A DNA stretch of 64,000 bases from Flavobacterium branchiarum (lineage in GTDB: Bacteria; Bacteroidota; Bacteroidia; Flavobacteriales; Flavobacteriaceae), in contig NZ_JAUFQQ010000003.1 of NCBI RefSeq assembly GCF_030409845.1, forward strand, positions 2,418,001-2,482,000. The letters are read 5' to 3'. How positions within the stretch are numbered: the stretch's first letter is position 1; every line of letters begins with the position of its first letter. The position numbers were made by a program, and so were the translations under genes. The notes below the pieces were generated by a model. It searched no databases. It had not been told where the DNA came from and worked only from the letters and a program-made list of their open reading frames with translations. Below, one piece after another: positions 25,882-34,761 of this stretch.

Positions 25882-26150
25882 TGACAGAAAAAAACCTAGA
25901 CATACGATTTTTAGAGGCTGTCGAAATTGCTTCCAAAATGACGCAAGCCTCACTGCCACAAGATGTGCAATTGAGGCTGTATGCTTTTTATAAGCAAGCT
26001 ACTTTTGGGACTGCAAAGTACAATCAATCTGAAAATTTTGACCTAAGAAATGCTTTTAAAACAAATGCATGGATTCAAATTAGCCACTTAAGCATAAATG
26101 AGGCTAAAGAAAATTATATAGAAATCATTAATTCACTAACAACTAAATAG
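25881..26150 (+). CDS. Acyl-CoA-binding protein
   Basis: The 89-residue product is a single ACBP domain: FLEAVEIASKM, LRLYAFYKQATFG and, in place of the usual KWxAW, TNAWIQISHLSINEAKENYI. ACBPs bind long-chain acyl-CoA esters. It is joined to psd by a TAATG stop-start overlap, so it belongs to the phospholipid operon; a role in acyl delivery for lipid synthesis is inferred. ACBPs are rarer in bacteria than in eukaryotes but are regular in Bacteroidota. Confidence 0.9.
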   Translation: MTEKNLDIRFLEAVEIASKMTQASLPQDVQLRLYAFYKQATFGTAKYNQSENFDLRNAFKTNAWIQISHLSINEAKENYIEIINSLTTK

Positions 26151-26157
26151 CTGTTTT

Positions 26158-26949
26158 ATGAAAAAATATAGTACTCAATTTTCGTTTTTTATCTTGATTG
26201 CATTCACAATTCTTTCTTGTAACGATAATAACAAACTAACTGAAGTAGTTGAAGTTCCGTTACCTTCGAAAGATGAAAAAATAATAATTGGTAGTCCAGA
26301 CGAAGTAAAAGCAAACCCCGGAGCTTTTCAACTTGAAAAACTTCCGTATGCTTACAATGCACTAGCTCCTAATATTCGATCTTTAACTCTCGAAACACAT
26401 TACTCAAAGCATTATTTAACCTATACAAATAATCTGAATAAGGCAATAGCCAATACAGATTATGAAAATATGACGATTGAGCAAATTTTAGGCAAACTAG
26501 ATTTAAATGATCCTAAGCTTCGTAATAATGCTGGTGGTTATTATAACCATTCCCTTTATTGGAAATGCATGACTCCAAAACCTGAATCAGAGCAAGCTAC
26601 AGATACATTAGCAAATGCAATGAATAAAGAATTTGGTTCCTATAATAACTTTAAATCATTATTTAAAGCAGAAGCAACGAAACAATTTGGTTCAGGATGG
26701 GTTTGGTTAGTTGTGGATAAAGCTGGAAAACTCCAGATTACAACAACTGAAAATCAAGATAACCCATTAATGAAAAATGCATTAATTCCTGGAACTCCAA
26801 TTTTAGCTTTGGATTTATGGGAACATGCCTACTACCTAGATTATCAAAATAGAAAAAATAGTTATGTCGATGCTTTCTTCAATATTATAAATTGGGAAAA
26901 GATAAACGAAAATTACAAAACTGCGTTAGCTAAGGTTGGTAAAGTCTAA
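26158..26949 (+). CDS. Lipoprotein Fe/Mn superoxide dismutase
   Basis: The 263-residue product is a full Fe/Mn SOD domain (about residues 60-260) behind a lipoprotein signal, MKKYSTQFSFFILIAFTILSC (lipobox LSC at residue 21) and a 35-residue linker. The metal ligands are visible: His in ETHYSKHYLTY, His in GGYYNHSLYW, Asp and His in LALDLWEHAYYLDY. GGYYNHS near the second histidine is closer to Mn or cambialistic forms. A cytosolic enzyme would lack a signal peptide, so this SOD should be anchored in the envelope. It closely follows the ACBP gene (7 bases) and ends the operon. Confidence 0.9.
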   Translation: MKKYSTQFSFFILIAFTILSCNDNNKLTEVVEVPLPSKDEKIIIGSPDEVKANPGAFQLEKLPYAYNALAPNIRSLTLETHYSKHYLTYTNNLNKAIANTDYENMTIEQILGKLDLNDPKLRNNAGGYYNHSLYWKCMTPKPESEQATDTLANAMNKEFGSYNNFKSLFKAEATKQFGSGWVWLVVDKAGKLQITTTENQDNPLMKNALIPGTPILALDLWEHAYYLDYQNRKNSYVDAFFNIINWEKINENYKTALAKVGKV

Positions 26950-26974
26950 AATAAAAGCTGACACAAAAAATCGA

Positions 26975-27044
26975 GAGCACTAAAAAGTAGCAATTTATCA
27001 AAAGAGGCTGTTTTCAATATAGAAAACAGCCTCTTTTTCTTTTA
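26975..27044 (+). terminator. Terminator after SOD; first copy of a 70-bp direct repeat
   Basis: The stem AAAGAGGCTGTTTTC / GAAAACAGCCTCTTT (27001-27036) ends in TTTTTCTTTT. The whole stretch from GAGCACTAAAAA to the T-run recurs, diverged, at 29891-29963 on the other side of the hydrolase/porin pair. Confidence 0.88.
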
Positions 27045-27497
27045 TGCAGTTGGATAAGCGATGTAAAACACTTTCGTATAGATTATTCTCAGAACCTCCA
27101 TTTTACTCACAAAACTATCTTTTCAGCTTAAAAAACTTTTCAACATGTTCAAAAAAAGCTAGGTTATTTTTCAGTACACTCTCCAGTTGCAGAGACATTT
27201 TTATATGAGCCGACACCTAGATCGCTCTATTTAATAAATTGTACCTCATTTTAATGTTTCGTACTACATTCTCGAAAATAAAACACATCTTAATTTGAAA
27301 ATTTTGCTATATATTATAATTGATTAAATTCATTCCAAGCTGCGCATAAATTAATCATTGTGTTATTTGTTTTATATAAAAATATTGGAAGATCTAGTGA
27401 CCAATTCTCCAGTTTTAATTATTTGTTCTTTAGATTACTTTTCATACATTTACTATTACATACTTTGATGATTAACTGCAATACATCTTACTTCTCT
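27045..27497. other. Non-coding gap before the Ntn hydrolase gene
   Basis: AT-rich sequence with no promoter of the TAnnTTTG type that I can place with confidence, no RNA gene and no stable hairpin. A frame running in from 27360 lacks a credible start and is not counted as the gene's 5' part. Confidence 0.5.
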
Positions 27498-28559
27498 ATG
27501 AAAAAATCTAAAACTTCACTAACAGCAATTGTTTTAATTTTATTTATTTTATTAACAACTGCAAACAAAATATATGCCTGTACAAGAGTAGTTTATAAAG
27601 GCCCTAACAATACTGTGCTTACAGCTAGAAGTATGGACTTTAGCATACCTATCCCTTCAAACTTATGGCTTTTTCCAAGAGGAATTGAACATGATGGTAG
27701 TACAGGTAAAAACACAGTGAAATGGAGTTCTAAATACGGTAGTATAACAACGAGTTCTTGGGACATCGCTGTATCGGATGGTATGAATGAAAAAGGCCTT
27801 GTCGCAAATATGCTTTGGCTTGTAAGTTCAAGTTATCCTAAATTTTCGAAAGAGGGAAATAGTAAAAAAGGATTATCAGTATCCTTGTGGGCACAATATG
27901 CCTTGGATAATTTTGCGACAGTTTCGGAAGCAGTTGAACAGCTTAAAAAAGAGGACTTTATTGTGGTTACTGATTTTATTCCTGGAACTGATAAATTTAC
28001 AACCGTTCACTTGTCTCTATCAGATGCAACTGGAGATAATGCTATTTTAGAATATATAAATGGGAAATTAGTTATTCATCACGATCCTTCTTATACTGTA
28101 ATGACAAACGATCCGGTGTATGAACAGCAACTAGCCATAAATGAATATTGGAAAGGTATTCCTGGTAATATATTTCTCCCTGGTACTAATAGAGCTGCAG
28201 ACAGATATGTACGCGCCTCTTACTATATAAAAGCTATTCCGCAAACAGATGACATTAGAATTGCTTTAGCCGGTGCATTTAGTGTAATTAGACAATGTTC
28301 TGTTCCGTATGGCATTTCTACAGAAGGCTTTCCAAATTTATCCACAACGAGATGGAGAACTGTTTCTGACCAGAAAAATTTAGTTTATTATTTCGAAGAT
28401 GCCCTTAGTCCAAATGCAATTTGGGTCGATATGAAAAAACTTGATTTTAGTAAGACTGGAAAGGTAAAAAAACTTGCATTAGATAATAACCAGATTTATG
28501 CTGGCGAAACTTCTAAACAATTTTTAGATACAAAGCCTTTTGTATTTAAAGGTATTTAG
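27498..28559 (+). CDS. Choloylglycine hydrolase / penicillin V acylase family (linear amide Ntn hydrolase), exported
   Basis: The 353-residue product has a signal peptide MKKSKTSLTAIVLILFILLT...IYA directly before Cys28 (CTRVVYKG), so cleavage would expose the N-terminal cysteine nucleophile of this Ntn family. Matching features are TARSMDF (Arg and Asp of the active site), SDGMNEKGLVANMLWL and GDNAILEYINGKLVIHHDPSYTVMTNDPVYE (Asn and Asp stretch). Family members cleave bile-salt amides, penicillin V or N-acyl-homoserine lactones; the last is plausible for an environmental bacterium but not shown. It is followed by a porin gene and the two are bracketed by repeats. Confidence 0.88.
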   Translation: MKKSKTSLTAIVLILFILLTTANKIYACTRVVYKGPNNTVLTARSMDFSIPIPSNLWLFPRGIEHDGSTGKNTVKWSSKYGSITTSSWDIAVSDGMNEKGLVANMLWLVSSSYPKFSKEGNSKKGLSVSLWAQYALDNFATVSEAVEQLKKEDFIVVTDFIPGTDKFTTVHLSLSDATGDNAILEYINGKLVIHHDPSYTVMTNDPVYEQQLAINEYWKGIPGNIFLPGTNRAADRYVRASYYIKAIPQTDDIRIALAGAFSVIRQCSVPYGISTEGFPNLSTTRWRTVSDQKNLVYYFEDALSPNAIWVDMKKLDFSKTGKVKKLALDNNQIYAGETSKQFLDTKPFVFKGI

Positions 28560-28647
28560 TTTTATTAATATCAAAAAGCATCATTAATAAAACTAACACA
28601 ACGAGCCATTTTTTTTGGCTCATGTAATACTTAATAAGTAGTAAAAT

Positions 28648-29829
28648 ATGCGTGGAATTATCTGTGTTATATGTTTTTTATATCTTTCTTTAAGTTCTTT
28701 ATACAGTCAGGAAAGTATTGATACAGTTGGAATATCTTTTAAGCCTTATACTAGTCTTCGTGGACAAGTTGCTGTTTTTGATAAGCAGATGGAACTTCAG
28801 GAAAATGCATCGAGAATAGGAACTGAACTAAATATCAAAAAAGGAAAGATTGAATTCATTGCCGGACTTGAACTGCAGGTAAACCTTTTTAGGGGAAGTA
28901 CTTCATTTAGTGCAGATGCCAGCTTATCAGAAGGTTTCATAAATATTCAGACAACACAAACACAGCAAGTTTTTGGTAATCGTTTAGGATATCTAGGATT
29001 TAGTATTGAAAAATATGGTGTAATTACTATCGGAAAACAATGGAGCGTTTATCGGGACATCAGCTCATATACTGATAGGTTTAATGTTTTTGGGGCGAGG
29101 GCGTCGGCAACTTTTGTTGGCGGTACAGATGGTGGGGCAAGCGGTACAGGACGCGCAGATCAATCCGTAATTTATCGAAACAAAATCGGTCCTTTGTATT
29201 TTGGAGCTCAAATTCAGGCGAGAGGAAGCAACAACGACCAATTTATTGATGGTTTAGGATTTTCTACACAGTTAAAAATTGCACAAGATTTTTTTGTAGG
29301 CATGGCCTTCAACAGAGCTTTTCTCAATGAAAAAACAATTAATAATGGGCAAATATTAGGACTTTCTGGCAATCCGACTTATATAACTTTTGGTACTAAG
29401 TACATCGGAAATAAAATAGACTTCAGTGTAATTTATGCTATGCAGGAAAATGGAGATTTTACACAAGGACTATATCTAGATTCTGAATTGAACATTATGA
29501 AGCCTACTGTAGTTTTTGATGCAAAGGGAATTGAAGTCTTCGGAAAATATAAATTTAATAAACTTTCAATACTTATAGGATATAATTTATATGTTCCTGC
29601 TGAAGGCAGAATTTCAAAAGTTTTTGATCAATCTATTATTGACCATAGATTTAAAAGAAACGATTTTATTACAGGATTATCTTATATGCCAATAAAGTAT
29701 ATTCAGTTTTACAGCGAACAACGCGTCTCATTTGGAAAAAATAGTATTGGAGAGAAAGAAAAAAGTGTTTTTACTCTGGGAATGAAAATTGATCTTTCCA
29801 AAAGTTTCAATAAAGCAGTCCTTTTATAA
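28648..29829 (+). CDS. Outer-membrane porin-like protein
   Basis: The 393-residue product has signal peptide MRGIICVICFLYLSLSSLYSQ and a beta-rich mature chain of alternating amphipathic strands with a long inner loop (TFVGGTDGGASGTGRADQSV, about residues 150-170), the look of a 16-stranded trimeric porin of the Gram-negative porin or DcaP type. The C-terminus, FNKAVLL, lacks the classical terminal Phe but the preceding strand KSVFTLGMKIDLS is typical. With the Ntn hydrolase 88 bases upstream it may bring in small amides or their products (inference). Confidence 0.75.
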   Translation: MRGIICVICFLYLSLSSLYSQESIDTVGISFKPYTSLRGQVAVFDKQMELQENASRIGTELNIKKGKIEFIAGLELQVNLFRGSTSFSADASLSEGFINIQTTQTQQVFGNRLGYLGFSIEKYGVITIGKQWSVYRDISSYTDRFNVFGARASATFVGGTDGGASGTGRADQSVIYRNKIGPLYFGAQIQARGSNNDQFIDGLGFSTQLKIAQDFFVGMAFNRAFLNEKTINNGQILGLSGNPTYITFGTKYIGNKIDFSVIYAMQENGDFTQGLYLDSELNIMKPTVVFDAKGIEVFGKYKFNKLSILIGYNLYVPAEGRISKVFDQSIIDHRFKRNDFITGLSYMPIKYIQFYSEQRVSFGKNSIGEKEKSVFTLGMKIDLSKSFNKAVLL

Positions 29830-29890
29830 AAAAGATAACATCAATAATTGACTATTGATTTATATATCCAAAAACTATCCGTCAAATGAA

Positions 29891-29963
29891 GAGCACTAAA
29901 AAACAAGCTATTTATCAAAAGAAGCTATTTTTGATACTAAAAACAGACTCTTTTTCTTCGATG
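29891..29963 (+). repeat. Second, diverged copy of the SOD terminator region
   Basis: The stretch GAGCACTAAAAAACAAGCTA then TTTATCAAAAGAAGCTATTT and ACTCTTTTTCTT aligns through its length with 26975-27044. The hairpin is weakened by substitutions (about four in five bases agree by eye). Confidence 0.7.
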
Positions 29964-30054
29964 TATAGATAGTTTAATTTTATTAGTAGTTAAAAATCTT
30001 AAATACATACATATCCCAATTAATCTAATTTTAAAACCTCCTCCATGACACATT

Positions 30055-30101
30055 AATAAAAAAACCTTGTTTCATGAAGATAAACTCCCAAAACAAGGTT
30101 C
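30055..30101 (-). terminator. Intrinsic terminator of the GH13 gene
   Basis: The arms AACCTTGTTT and AAACAAGGTT enclose a loop of about 18 bases, with a T-run after the stem on the minus strand. Confidence 0.6.
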
Positions 30102-30146
30102 TATTGAACAACTCAAATAAGCATTGAAATTTACTCAATCAGTATA

Positions 30147-32018
30147 TTACTTCACTTCGTAAATAAAAGATTCAGACGGCGCTATCTTAACCTTAGCAAT
30201 CCCTTCACCATTTATTACATTTAGCTTTATTTTATCTTTCAAATACAATTGGTCTGTTAATAAATAAGTTCCATCCTTCAAGTTCCATTTTGAAATAACA
30301 ACAGCAGGAACCTTCAATTCAAATGTACTTTCTTTATCTGCAGAAAAATTAGCTACAACAATTAATTTTTGATTATCCGACCAACGAACATAAGAATAAA
30401 TACCCGTATCAAAACCAACAGTATTCTTTCGATTTACATCCTGAATTTCTTGAAATTGCCCCATTAATGCTGAGCTCTTTATAGAAAAATTCAATAATCG
30501 CTTATAAAAATCACGTAAGTCCTTTTCAGATTGAGAAAGCTGTCCGCCATCAAATTTACCGTTATTCATCCAACGTTGATGATTAGGCACTCCAATATAA
30601 TCAAAAATAGAAGTTCTAGAAGGCTTACCAAATCCAGCATCTTCATTACCAGCCTCCCCTACTTCTTGTCCAAAATAAACCATCGTAGGCGAAGTGCTTA
30701 ATGTTGTAGAAACAACCATCAATGGCTTCCCTTTTTCTGGAGTTCCAGCAAATTCAGTATTTGCCAAACGTTGCTCATCGTGGTTATCCAAGAAATGCAA
30801 CATATTATGTTCTATGTCGGACATGTTATGTTGAATCCCTGAAAGTTCATCAGGAGATGATTTACCTTTAATAACATCCTTCAGCTTATCATATGTCTCA
30901 ACCTTATCGTATAAATAATCCATTTTTCCTAAATGGATATAATTGCGGTATTCTTTTGGATTGTACACCTCGGCAAGTAAAAAAGCATTTGGATTCTGAG
31001 TTTTTATTGCTGAGTTCATATAACTCCAAAATTCATAAGGAACCATTTCGGCCATGTCATAACGAAAACCATCAACTCCTTTTGAAATCCAAAACAATGC
31101 AATTGATTTGAATTTTTTCCAAGAATCAGGAACATCTTTATCTTTCCAAAAAGCAAAATGCTCTTGGTATGTTTTTTTATCAAAACCTGCTGGAAGTTCC
31201 GGGAAATCTTTAGATCCATCTGGACGAACTCCATAATTCACTTTAACCGTTTCATACCAGTCATTTTGATCCGGTTTAGCCTTACTAGAACCGTTACCTG
31301 TCCATTTTGCGGGGTACTCATCAAATTTCCCATCTACAAGCGGATTTTTTTCTCCGTTTAACGGAACAACATTATCAGGAATTTCAAATGGAGTATTTGG
31401 AATATAATAAAAATTATTATCACGTTTATAAACAACTGTCACATCATCATTAGCTCCAAAATCTTTTACTCCTACTGGATTATTTTTCCCCTCATACTTA
31501 CGAGCAATATGATTCGGTACGATATCAATAATAACTTTTAAATCTGCTTTATGCGTGCGAGCAATCAATGCCTCAAATTCCTGTAATCGATTTGCGGGAT
31601 TAACTGCCAAATCAGGATTTACATTATAATAATCCTTTACAGCGTAAGGCGATCCAGCTCTTCCTTTAATCACTTCGGGATCATCATTTGAAATTCCAAA
31701 TGCAGTATAATCACGAACCAAAGCATGATGAGGCACTCCCGTGTACCAAATATAGGTAACACCCAGATCTTTAATTTCATTTAATGCTTTATCTGTAAAG
31801 TCATTAAACTTCCCTACTCCATTCTCTTCAATAGTACCCCACGGTTTATTAGTTGTGTTTGTATTTCCAAACAAACGAGTAAAAACCTGATACACTACAA
31901 CTTTATTTTCAGAAGTTACTTCTTTTTTGTCTGCACTCAATCTTATGTCGCTTGTTTTACATGCAGTAACCAAAACCATTGCGGTGATTCCTGCTACAAG
32001 AACTCTTGCTTTTACCAT
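30147..32018 (-). CDS. GH13 alpha-amylase family lipoprotein (SusG-like)
   Basis: The 623-residue product has a lipoprotein signal with lipobox VTAC (Cys20). The GH13 barrel shows IDIVPNH (region I), DGFRYDMAE with nucleophile Asp321, LLAEVYNP with acid/base Glu350, and FLDNHDEQR with Asp414; a C-terminal beta domain follows (from about residue 530). As a lipoprotein it would act in the periplasm or at the cell surface on starch or maltodextrins, like SusG of Bacteroides. Unlike the sus cluster, no SusC/D pair is beside it. An inverted repeat TTGATGC-N6-GCATCAA lies 28-47 bases upstream of the start. Confidence 0.9.
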   Translation of the reverse strand: MVKARVLVAGITAMVLVTACKTSDIRLSADKKEVTSENKVVVYQVFTRLFGNTNTTNKPWGTIEENGVGKFNDFTDKALNEIKDLGVTYIWYTGVPHHALVRDYTAFGISNDDPEVIKGRAGSPYAVKDYYNVNPDLAVNPANRLQEFEALIARTHKADLKVIIDIVPNHIARKYEGKNNPVGVKDFGANDDVTVVYKRDNNFYYIPNTPFEIPDNVVPLNGEKNPLVDGKFDEYPAKWTGNGSSKAKPDQNDWYETVKVNYGVRPDGSKDFPELPAGFDKKTYQEHFAFWKDKDVPDSWKKFKSIALFWISKGVDGFRYDMAEMVPYEFWSYMNSAIKTQNPNAFLLAEVYNPKEYRNYIHLGKMDYLYDKVETYDKLKDVIKGKSSPDELSGIQHNMSDIEHNMLHFLDNHDEQRLANTEFAGTPEKGKPLMVVSTTLSTSPTMVYFGQEVGEAGNEDAGFGKPSRTSIFDYIGVPNHQRWMNNGKFDGGQLSQSEKDLRDFYKRLLNFSIKSSALMGQFQEIQDVNRKNTVGFDTGIYSYVRWSDNQKLIVVANFSADKESTFELKVPAVVISKWNLKDGTYLLTDQLYLKDKIKLNVINGEGIAKVKIAPSESFIYEVK

Positions 32019-32045
32019 AACTTTTATAACTTCATTATATTAATA

Positions 32046-32065
32046 TTGATGCAAAAAAGCATCAA
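32046..32065. promoter_or_regulatory. Inverted repeat upstream of the GH13 gene, possible operator
   Basis: Seven-base arms TTGATGC and GCATCAA are separated by AAAAAA, 28 bases before the amylase start. The position fits an operator or a small hairpin in the leader; no regulator gene is close by to match it. Confidence 0.35.
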
Positions 32066-32254
32066 CGAATTTTTAAATTTAATCTATTTTTTAAAACTTA
32101 AAATCACAGATAAAAAATTAATCTAAAAAACACTTTCATTACAAACACTACAACGTGTTAGTTCTTTTATTTGTTGATAACTTAAAAGGATTGAAATTCT
32201 AAACATTGTAGATATTTCTGGCAAGATATTGAGCTTAATAGTTACAAAGGATCA

Positions 32255-32700
32255 AAGGATAAAATCTTTACTAATCTTTTTACCATAGACTAAAAAGATT
32301 CAAAGGATTAAAATCTTCTTTTACCTACTCAATCTGCGTGACATAATTCATAACACATAACTACCAATCTTTTTTTTAGCCACAGATTAAAAGATTCAAA
32401 GAATTAAAATCTGCTTTTATCTATTCAATCTGCCTGAAATAATTCATAACACACAACTACCGATCTTTTTTTTAGCCACAGATTAAAAGGATTGAAAGGA
32501 TTAAAATCTGCTTTTGTCTGCTCAATCTGCATGACATAATTCATAACACATAACTACCAATCATTTTTTTTGCCACTGATTATAGGATTGAAAAGATTAA
32601 AATCTGCTTTTGTCTGCTCTATCTGCGTGACATAATTCATAACACATAACTACCGATCTTATTTTCATCATAAATTAAAATATTTTCACAGATTTAAAAA
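32255..32700. repeat. Tandem array of 96-bp units (about four copies)
   Basis: The word ATAATTCATAACACATAACT recurs near 32343, 32439, 32536 and 32632, spaced 96-97 bases, with AGCCACAGATTAAAAG and TTAAAATCTGCTTTTGTCTG in each unit. No frame is open across it. Together with AT-rich flanks it fills the 32019-32910 gap. Confidence 0.9.
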
Positions 32701-32886
32701 ATTCTATTGAATCCTATATCAGTGGCATTAAAAAATATCTCAGACACAAAAAATAAATCAGCAACTATTAATGCAGTTCACGATAAAAAGCAACTTAATA
32801 AATCTTAAACACAACCCTTCCAAATTCATGTAGTATTTAGAATTATAAATAAATCCTAATATCCGTAAAGGTTGCCTCCTTTTTCA

Positions 32887-32894
32887 TAAATTTG
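32887..32894 (+). promoter_or_regulatory. Promoter -7 element of the OstA-like gene
   Basis: TAAATTTG matches TAnnTTTG and lies 16 bases before the TTG start codon. Confidence 0.55.
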
Positions 32895-32910
32895 ACAAAA
32901 ATTTAATCAA

Positions 32911-34569
32911 TTGAAGAAATCACTCTTTTTCATATATAGTTGCTTGCTTATTTTAAGTGTAAATTTAGGAATAGCTCAAGCTCCAAAAATTATCAATATC
33001 GAACACTCTGATTTTGTAGACAGAAACGAAATCGAAATGCCTGGTGCTGTTTTACTTACTGGAAATGTAAAAGTAAACCACGATGGTGTTGTTTTAACAT
33101 GTAACAAAGCCTATTTGTTTGAAGGAGAAAACTATCTAAAAGCATTTGGAAATGTACAAATAGTACAAGGTGATACTTTATTCCTGAATAGTAAGTATGC
33201 CGAATACAATGGTAATCTAAAAAAAGCATTTGCAACAGGAAACCCTGTCATGAGCTCACCAGATGCTACTTTACAAACAGATACTATTAATTTTGACAGA
33301 AATATTCAAGAAGTATACTATAACTCTAAAGGAACAATCGTAAACAAAGAAAATACTTTAGTAAGTAAATCTGGTAGGTATTATGTGGCCGAAAAAAAGT
33401 TTAAATTCCTAACAGCTGTTACAGTTACTAATCCTAAATGTGTCATAAAATCAAACCATTTAGATTATTACAGTAATTCAGGGCACTCTTATTTATTTGG
33501 TCCATCGACAATAACCAGTAAGACAGATTACATCTATACCGAAAAAGGTTTTTACGACACCAAAAGAAATCTAGCCCATTTTCTAAGGAAATCATACATA
33601 CGTTATGACGACCGATTAATAGAAGGTGATAGTTTGTATTATGATCGAAATAAAGATTTTGCTTCGGCAACACGAAATGTAAAGATTACTGACTCCATAA
33701 ATCGAGGAATTGTAAAAGGTCATTATGCTGAAATATACAAGCAAAAAGATTCCATGTTTGTAACCAAGAGAGCCGTTGCGATAAACTTCGTAGAGAATGA
33801 CTCGGTTTACATACACGGAAAAAGGCTAATGGTAACCGGAAAAGAAGGCGATCGTATTATACGCGCTTTTAATAACGTTAGATTTTTTAAAACGGATATG
33901 AGCGGAAAATGCGATTCGATACACTCGAGTAGCCGAACTGCTTTAACAAAACTTATAGGAAACCCAATACTCTGGAACGGCGAAAGTCAGATTACAGGAG
34001 ACATTATGCATCTTATTGGAGACAACACCACCAAGAAACTTGACTCGCTCAAAGTCCTCAATAATACCTTTATCATTTCCAAGGACACCATAGGAACTGG
34101 CTACAATCAAGTCAAGGGATTAAATTTATACGGAAAATTCAAAGATGGAAAACTTCACGATGTCGATGTTATAAAAAACACAGAAGTCGTTTATTATATG
34201 CGTAATGATGCCAATGAGCTCATCGGGATCAATAAAAACGTAAGCAGTAAAATCAATCTTATTTTAGAAAATAATGGTATCGAAACCATTACATTCTTTA
34301 ATCAAGTCGATGGAGATATATTTCCTGAGGAAGAATTACCCGAAAATGCGCGAAAACTGCGAGGAATGAATTGGCGTGGAGATGAAAAAATCAAATCAAA
34401 AGACGACATTTTCACTGCAGAAGAAAACGAACTCAATGACAAATTAGTCGAAGAAGGCAAAATTGAAAATGCAAAAGAAAATGTACCGATGAAAATAAGG
34501 CAAGAAACCTTAGATTACGGCAAAAAGAAACCAGCTAAGACAACTACTAAAACTAAGGCGAAGAAATAG
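32911..34569 (+). CDS. OstA/LptA-family protein (lipopolysaccharide transport)
   Basis: The 552-residue product starts at TTG (leader MKKSLFFIYSCLLILSVNLGIAQ when initiated with Met), right after a promoter. The N-terminal part (about 25-150) is an OstA/LptA-type beta-jellyroll with the GNVKVNHDGVVLTCNKAYLF and AFGNVQIVQGDTLFLNS stretches. The rest repeats similar beta modules, as in the long Bacteroidota OstA-like proteins that combine LptA-like and LptD-N-like regions, and the tail is Lys/Glu/Thr-rich. These proteins bridge LPS across the periplasm to LptD. Its length is usual for that group. Confidence 0.85.
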   Translation: MKKSLFFIYSCLLILSVNLGIAQAPKIINIEHSDFVDRNEIEMPGAVLLTGNVKVNHDGVVLTCNKAYLFEGENYLKAFGNVQIVQGDTLFLNSKYAEYNGNLKKAFATGNPVMSSPDATLQTDTINFDRNIQEVYYNSKGTIVNKENTLVSKSGRYYVAEKKFKFLTAVTVTNPKCVIKSNHLDYYSNSGHSYLFGPSTITSKTDYIYTEKGFYDTKRNLAHFLRKSYIRYDDRLIEGDSLYYDRNKDFASATRNVKITDSINRGIVKGHYAEIYKQKDSMFVTKRAVAINFVENDSVYIHGKRLMVTGKEGDRIIRAFNNVRFFKTDMSGKCDSIHSSSRTALTKLIGNPILWNGESQITGDIMHLIGDNTTKKLDSLKVLNNTFIISKDTIGTGYNQVKGLNLYGKFKDGKLHDVDVIKNTEVVYYMRNDANELIGINKNVSSKINLILENNGIETITFFNQVDGDIFPEEELPENARKLRGMNWRGDEKIKSKDDIFTAEENELNDKLVEEGKIENAKENVPMKIRQETLDYGKKKPAKTTTKTKAKK

Positions 34570-34574
34570 TCGCA

Positions 34575-34690
34575 GTTTTCAGTTTTCAGTCCCAATGTCA
34601 TCCTAAGCGAAGTCGAAGGGCATTTTCAGTCGCAGTTTGCAGTTTCAATTGAAATATTAAACTTGAAGCCAAAATAAACAACTGCAGTTT
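34575..34690. repeat. Dispersed repeat words (CAGTTTGCAGT; TGTCATCCTAAGCGAAGTCG)
   Basis: This short gap holds CAGTTTTCAGTTTTCAGTC and one variant of the TGTCATCCTGAGCGGAGTCG word (near 34598-34620) that is arrayed at 48456-48790. Confidence 0.7.
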
Positions 34691-34761
34691 CAGTTATCAG
34701 TAAAATCAGCAAACCTTTGAGCCTTTGCCCCTCAAAATCTTTGCACCTTAAAAGAAAAAGA

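Noticed and set aside
27360..27497. Extended N-terminus for the choloylglycine-hydrolase-like protein
   Set aside because: It would bury the signal peptide and the catalytic cysteine, which must become N-terminal.
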